Source of the DNA: Oscillospiraceae bacterium
GTDB taxonomy: Bacteria; Bacillota; Clostridia; Oscillospirales; Oscillospiraceae
Assembly (NCBI GenBank): GCA_009776905.1
Contig: WRMX01000013.1
Location: forward strand, 3,689-20,524
Length of the DNA stretch: 16,836 nt
Direction of reading: 5' to 3'
This document shows positions 13,867-16,836 of this stretch, one piece after another. Within the stretch, counting starts at the first letter, position 1, and each line of letters opens with the position of its first letter. Both the position numbers and the translations under genes were made by a program. The notes beneath the pieces were generated by a model, which did no database searches, was not told where the DNA came from, and saw only the letters and a program-made list of their open reading frames with translations.

Positions 13867-15246
13867 TTATACTGAATCTCGATGAGACAAATGCCTGTAT
13901 ACGACAAGATACATAGTCGAGAAGCAGGCGATGCCGCCAATCAACTGCGATGCGGCCTCTGCATAAAACACGCCGTTCTTGCCGAAGCCGGCAAGCGGAA
14001 ATATGACTGTCAAAGGCGCGGCTATGAAAGCCTTGCGCAAAAGCGAGAAGAATATCGCATTCTTCGAGCGTCCCAACCCCAGAAACACGTTCTGAGTCGA
14101 CATCTGGAGCGACATGAATATGAAGAGCGCGAAATATATCCTCATGGCAGGTATGCCGGCGGCAATAAGGTCGGGCTCTGTGTTGAAAATTCGTATCAGC
14201 GCGCCGGGCACGAGCATGACCACAGCCCATATGACGGCGCTGTAAAGGAGCGTGCCGGACACTGAGAACTTGATCGCGCGTCGGACTCTGTCGAATTTTT
14301 CCGCGCCGAGATTAAACCCGATCACGGGCACCGACCCATTGGACATCCCTGATATCGGCATCATGATGACCTCGCGCAGCGAGTTGATGACAGCCATCAC
14401 CCCCACATAGAGGTCGCCGCCATACCGCTGCAGCGTCACGTTGCAAACGATTTGCGTCAAGCTTGTCGTCAGGTTCATGATGAAACCGGCGAGGCCGAGA
14501 GTCAGTATCTTCCGCACTCTTGCCGCTTGCAATCTCATGCAGGACAGTTTGAGGTGAAGCAAGGCTTTTTTGCCTGTCAGAAAGCGCAGCACCCACACTG
14601 CGGAGCAGAATTGCGCTATAATCGTCGCAAGAGCGGCGCCGCTGACGCCCATGCCAAAAACAAAGATGAATATCGGGTCGAGCACGATGTTGATCGCCGC
14701 TCCGATCGCGACCGTCAGCATCCCCATGCGCCCAAAGCCTTGCGCGTTGATAAAGGGGTTCATGCCAAGCCCGATCATCACAAAAAGAGTGCCGATCATG
14801 TATATCGAGAGATAGCCCCCTGCATATGGGTAAGTGTTGTCGCTGGCGCCGAAAAGGTAGAGGATGGGCTTTTTGAATATGATCACGGCGATGGTCATAA
14901 CAGCGCCGAAGATCAGCAATATAGCAAAGGAGTTGCCCATCGTGCGCTCTGCTTCGTCATCGTCGCGCCGCCCCCGCGCGATCGAGAAAAGAGGGCCGCC
15001 GCCCGTGCCGCATAGCGCCGCCACGCTCATCACGATGTTGATGATCGGAAGCGTCAGCCCGACGCCCGTGAGCGCAAGGTGCTCCGCTCCCGGCATATGC
15101 CCGAGATAAATCCTGTCAACGATGCTGTAGAGCAGGTTGATGAGTTGCGCCAATGTCATAGGCAGCGCAAGCCCGAGGATGGCGCGAGAAACGCTCCCTT
15201 TGGAAAAATCGTTCTTTTCCACACCCGCTTCGCGGGCTTCGGTCAT
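13867..15246 (-). CDS. MATE family multidrug/organic-cation exporter
   Basis: 459 residues with about 12 hydrophobic segments in two similar halves, as expected for MATE proteins. Family features are the N-terminal LALPMTLAQLINLLYSIVDRIYLGH, which is TM1 with its following loop, GTGGGPLFSIARG, and the repeat-like second half beginning GLAGFIMN. It should export drugs, metabolites or other cations in exchange for protons or sodium; the substrate is not readable from sequence. The ATG at 15246 overlaps the cysS stop by one base (TAATG), and GGAAG lies eight bases ahead. An in-frame ATG at 15261 with AAGG six bases ahead is a realistic alternative and adds five residues. The overlap implies coupled expression with cysS. 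It is followed by the hairpin repeat. Confidence 0.93.
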   Translation of the reverse strand: MTEAREAGVEKNDFSKGSVSRAILGLALPMTLAQLINLLYSIVDRIYLGHMPGAEHLALTGVGLTLPIINIVMSVAALCGTGGGPLFSIARGRRDDDEAERTMGNSFAILLIFGAVMTIAVIIFKKPILYLFGASDNTYPYAGGYLSIYMIGTLFVMIGLGMNPFINAQGFGRMGMLTVAIGAAINIVLDPIFIFVFGMGVSGAALATIIAQFCSAVWVLRFLTGKKALLHLKLSCMRLQAARVRKILTLGLAGFIMNLTTSLTQIVCNVTLQRYGGDLYVGVMAVINSLREVIMMPISGMSNGSVPVIGFNLGAEKFDRVRRAIKFSVSGTLLYSAVIWAVVMLVPGALIRIFNTEPDLIAAGIPAMRIYFALFIFMSLQMSTQNVFLGLGRSKNAIFFSLLRKAFIAAPLTVIFPLAGFGKNGVFYAEAASQLIGGIACFSTMYLVVYRHLSHRDSV

Positions 15247-16643
15247 TATATCTTCTTCCATTTTACGCCTTGTGGAGTGTCTTCGAGGCTGATGCCCATA
15301 TCCGCCAGTTTGTCGCGTATGCGGTCGGCCTCCGCCCAGTTTTTCTCTGCGCGCGCCGTTTGACGCGCTGCGATCAAAGCCTCGATATCGTCGTCGATGC
15401 TTCCGCTCTCGTCAGCATATAACAGGCCAAGGATGCCTGTCAGCTCATTGAAAGCATCCAGAGCCGCCCTCGCAAAAGCTTTTGACGGAGCCTGCGCCGC
15501 TGCGAGGAGATTGCTGTCGCGCACCAATTCAAAAATGACGGCAACAGCGTCAGCCGTGTTAAAATCATCGTTGAGAGAATCGACAAATCTTTCGCGATAT
15601 TTTGAGAGCGACAACATGAACTCCTCTTCGCCGCCGGATATTGCATCGCCGCCGTTTTTCAATAAAAATTCCAACGTTCCTTTGGCAGTCTTGAGCCGTT
15701 CAAGCGCGCTTTTTGCCTGGAGCAAAATGTCACCGGAATAGTTAAGCGGGCTTCGATAGTGGCTCATGAGCATGAACATGCGGATGTTCTCATATCCGTA
15801 TGCCTCCGCAGCTTCTCGGACCGTGAAGAAATTGCCAAGCGATTTCGACATTTTTTTACTGTCGATGCTGATGAACCCATTATGCAACCAATAGCGGACG
15901 AACTGCTTGCCGTGGCAGCCCTCGGACTGGGCGATCTCGTTTTCGTGGTGGGGGAAGATCAAATCCTGCCCTCCGCAATGGATATCTATCGTTTCTCCGA
16001 GGTATCTCTTTGCCATCGCGGAGCACTCAATGTGCCAGCCGGGGCGGCCTTTCCCCCAAGGCGAATCCCAATACGGCTCCCCTGGCTTCGCGCCTTTCCA
16101 TAGAGCAAAATCCATGGGATTTTCCTTTATCTCGGAAACGCCGATGCGCGCCCCTGCGACAAGCTCCTCGATGTTCTGATGTGAAAGCTTGCCATATTCA
16201 GGGAAGTTCGATGTACGAAAATAAACATCATCGTCCATTCTATACGCGAGGCCTTTTGCGATCAGCTCGGAAATGATCTCGATGATGCCGAGAATGTTAT
16301 CGGTCGCTTTTGGGTGGAATGTAGCATCGCGAACTCCGAGGCCGTGCGCATCGGTGATGTACTCAGCGGTGTATTTTTCCGCTATCTCCGCTCCGGAGAG
16401 GCCTTCTTCCGCAGCGCGGTTGATGATCTTGTCATCGACGTCGGTGAAGTTCTGGACAAAAGCTACTTCATATCCCATGTACTCGAAAAACCTTCGCAGG
16501 GCGTCAAATATGATCAAAGGGCGGGCGTTTCCGACATGGATAAAATTATATACGGTCGGTCCGCAAACGTACATTTTCACCTTGCCGGGTTCCAGCGGGA
16601 TGAATTCTTCTTTTTTCATCGTCATTGTGTTATATAGTTTCAT
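15246..16643 (-). CDS. cysS: Cysteine--tRNA ligase
   Basis: 465 residues, the standard bacterial length. Class I synthetase signatures are present: MYVCGPTVYNFIHVGNARP with the HIGH-type HVGN, and KKMSKSLGN. Zinc-site residues are seen in CGPTVY, GWHIECS and the HHENEIAQSE segment. It charges tRNA-Cys with cysteine in the cytosol. AAGGAG seven bases before the ATG at 16643 fixes the start. The gene begins 14 bases inside the end of an upstream gene and ends overlapping the MATE start, so it is the middle of a three-gene run. No T-box leader can exist directly ahead of it because coding sequence occupies that space. Confidence 0.97.
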   Translation of the reverse strand: MKLYNTMTMKKEEFIPLEPGKVKMYVCGPTVYNFIHVGNARPLIIFDALRRFFEYMGYEVAFVQNFTDVDDKIINRAAEEGLSGAEIAEKYTAEYITDAHGLGVRDATFHPKATDNILGIIEIISELIAKGLAYRMDDDVYFRTSNFPEYGKLSHQNIEELVAGARIGVSEIKENPMDFALWKGAKPGEPYWDSPWGKGRPGWHIECSAMAKRYLGETIDIHCGGQDLIFPHHENEIAQSEGCHGKQFVRYWLHNGFISIDSKKMSKSLGNFFTVREAAEAYGYENIRMFMLMSHYRSPLNYSGDILLQAKSALERLKTAKGTLEFLLKNGGDAISGGEEEFMLSLSKYRERFVDSLNDDFNTADAVAVIFELVRDSNLLAAAQAPSKAFARAALDAFNELTGILGLLYADESGSIDDDIEALIAARQTARAEKNWAEADRIRDKLADMGISLEDTPQGVKWKKI

Positions 16644-16836
16644 TTAGGGACTCCTTCAATCCTTCATAATCCAGATAATCCTCGATGAATTGCTTGCGCA
16701 GCAGTTCATCGGGAATAAATTCATTATATTTGCCCCTCACCTGCACTTTGTCGGGCAACGGGAGGTCATAGAGGTTGAGCTGCGAGCTCAAGATATCGCG
16801 GATCAGCGCCTCCAGATCATTCGCAGAACCATCGTA
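16630..16836 (-). CDS. C-terminal end of an unidentified gene (cut by window edge)
   Basis: The minus strand is open from the right edge to the TAA at 16632-16630 and gives the last 68 residues of a protein. It begins YDGSANDLEALIRDILSSQL, continues through NLYDLPLPDKVQVRGKYNEF and ends LNETI. The composition, with well-spaced hydrophobic and acidic residues, and the location of the cysS ribosome binding site inside it support real coding. I do not recognise the family with confidence. It overlaps cysS by 14 bases, so both are probably translated together. Confidence 0.75.
   Translation of the reverse strand, partial: YDGSANDLEALIRDILSSQLNLYDLPLPDKVQVRGKYNEFIPDELLRKQFIEDYLDYEGLKESLNETI

Noticed and set aside
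16644..16836. T-box leader for cysS
   Set aside because: The region upstream of cysS is an open coding frame that overlaps the cysS start, and no T-box or terminator stem is seen.

Overview
The window reads as chromosomal DNA of an anaerobic Firmicute, most likely a Clostridia-class gut or sediment bacterium. The reasons are the strong Shine-Dalgarno sites, a NiCo (czcD-type) riboswitch, an FeS-flavin ene-reductase of the BaiCD/FadH type, an iron-sulfur flavoprotein-like protein and a PepV-type dipeptidase. Species cannot be named from the sequence. No phage, transposase, CRISPR array, rRNA or tRNA was seen. All large genes look intact.

Layout. (1) 1-2914, plus strand: a promoter and a two-gene operon, an Old Yellow Enzyme-type FMN/4Fe-4S/FAD reductase followed by a short-chain dehydrogenase. 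Together they could reduce a conjugated enone or enoate and interconvert keto and hydroxyl groups on an unknown substrate. (2) 3059-11715, minus strand, read right to left: MBL-fold hydrolase, prfA (RF1), tsaC-type threonylcarbamoyl-AMP synthase, a terminator-like hairpin, coaE, an M18 aminopeptidase, an M20 dipeptidase and a family 3 beta-glucosidase. CoaE, M18 and M20 overlap by a few bases, which suggests coupled translation. (3) 11716-12022: a compact divergent control region with back-to-back promoters. The plus-strand transcript starts with a NiCo riboswitch and a mutually exclusive terminator ahead of a cation diffusion facilitator metal exporter (12023-12907). (4) 12908-13055: a nine-copy 13-bp degenerate tandem repeat between convergent genes. 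(5) 13056-16836, minus strand: flavodoxin-fold FeS flavoprotein, a hairpin-type dispersed repeat, a MATE exporter, cysS, and the C-terminal end of an unidentified gene. The last three are joined by short overlaps.

The two strongest special signals are the NiCo riboswitch controlling the CDF exporter and the apparent AUA start codon of prfA. That start lies inside the UAG stop codon of the preceding gene (the overlap AUAG), where homology and a well-spaced ribosome binding site both put the start. No wholly new multi-gene system could be supported.
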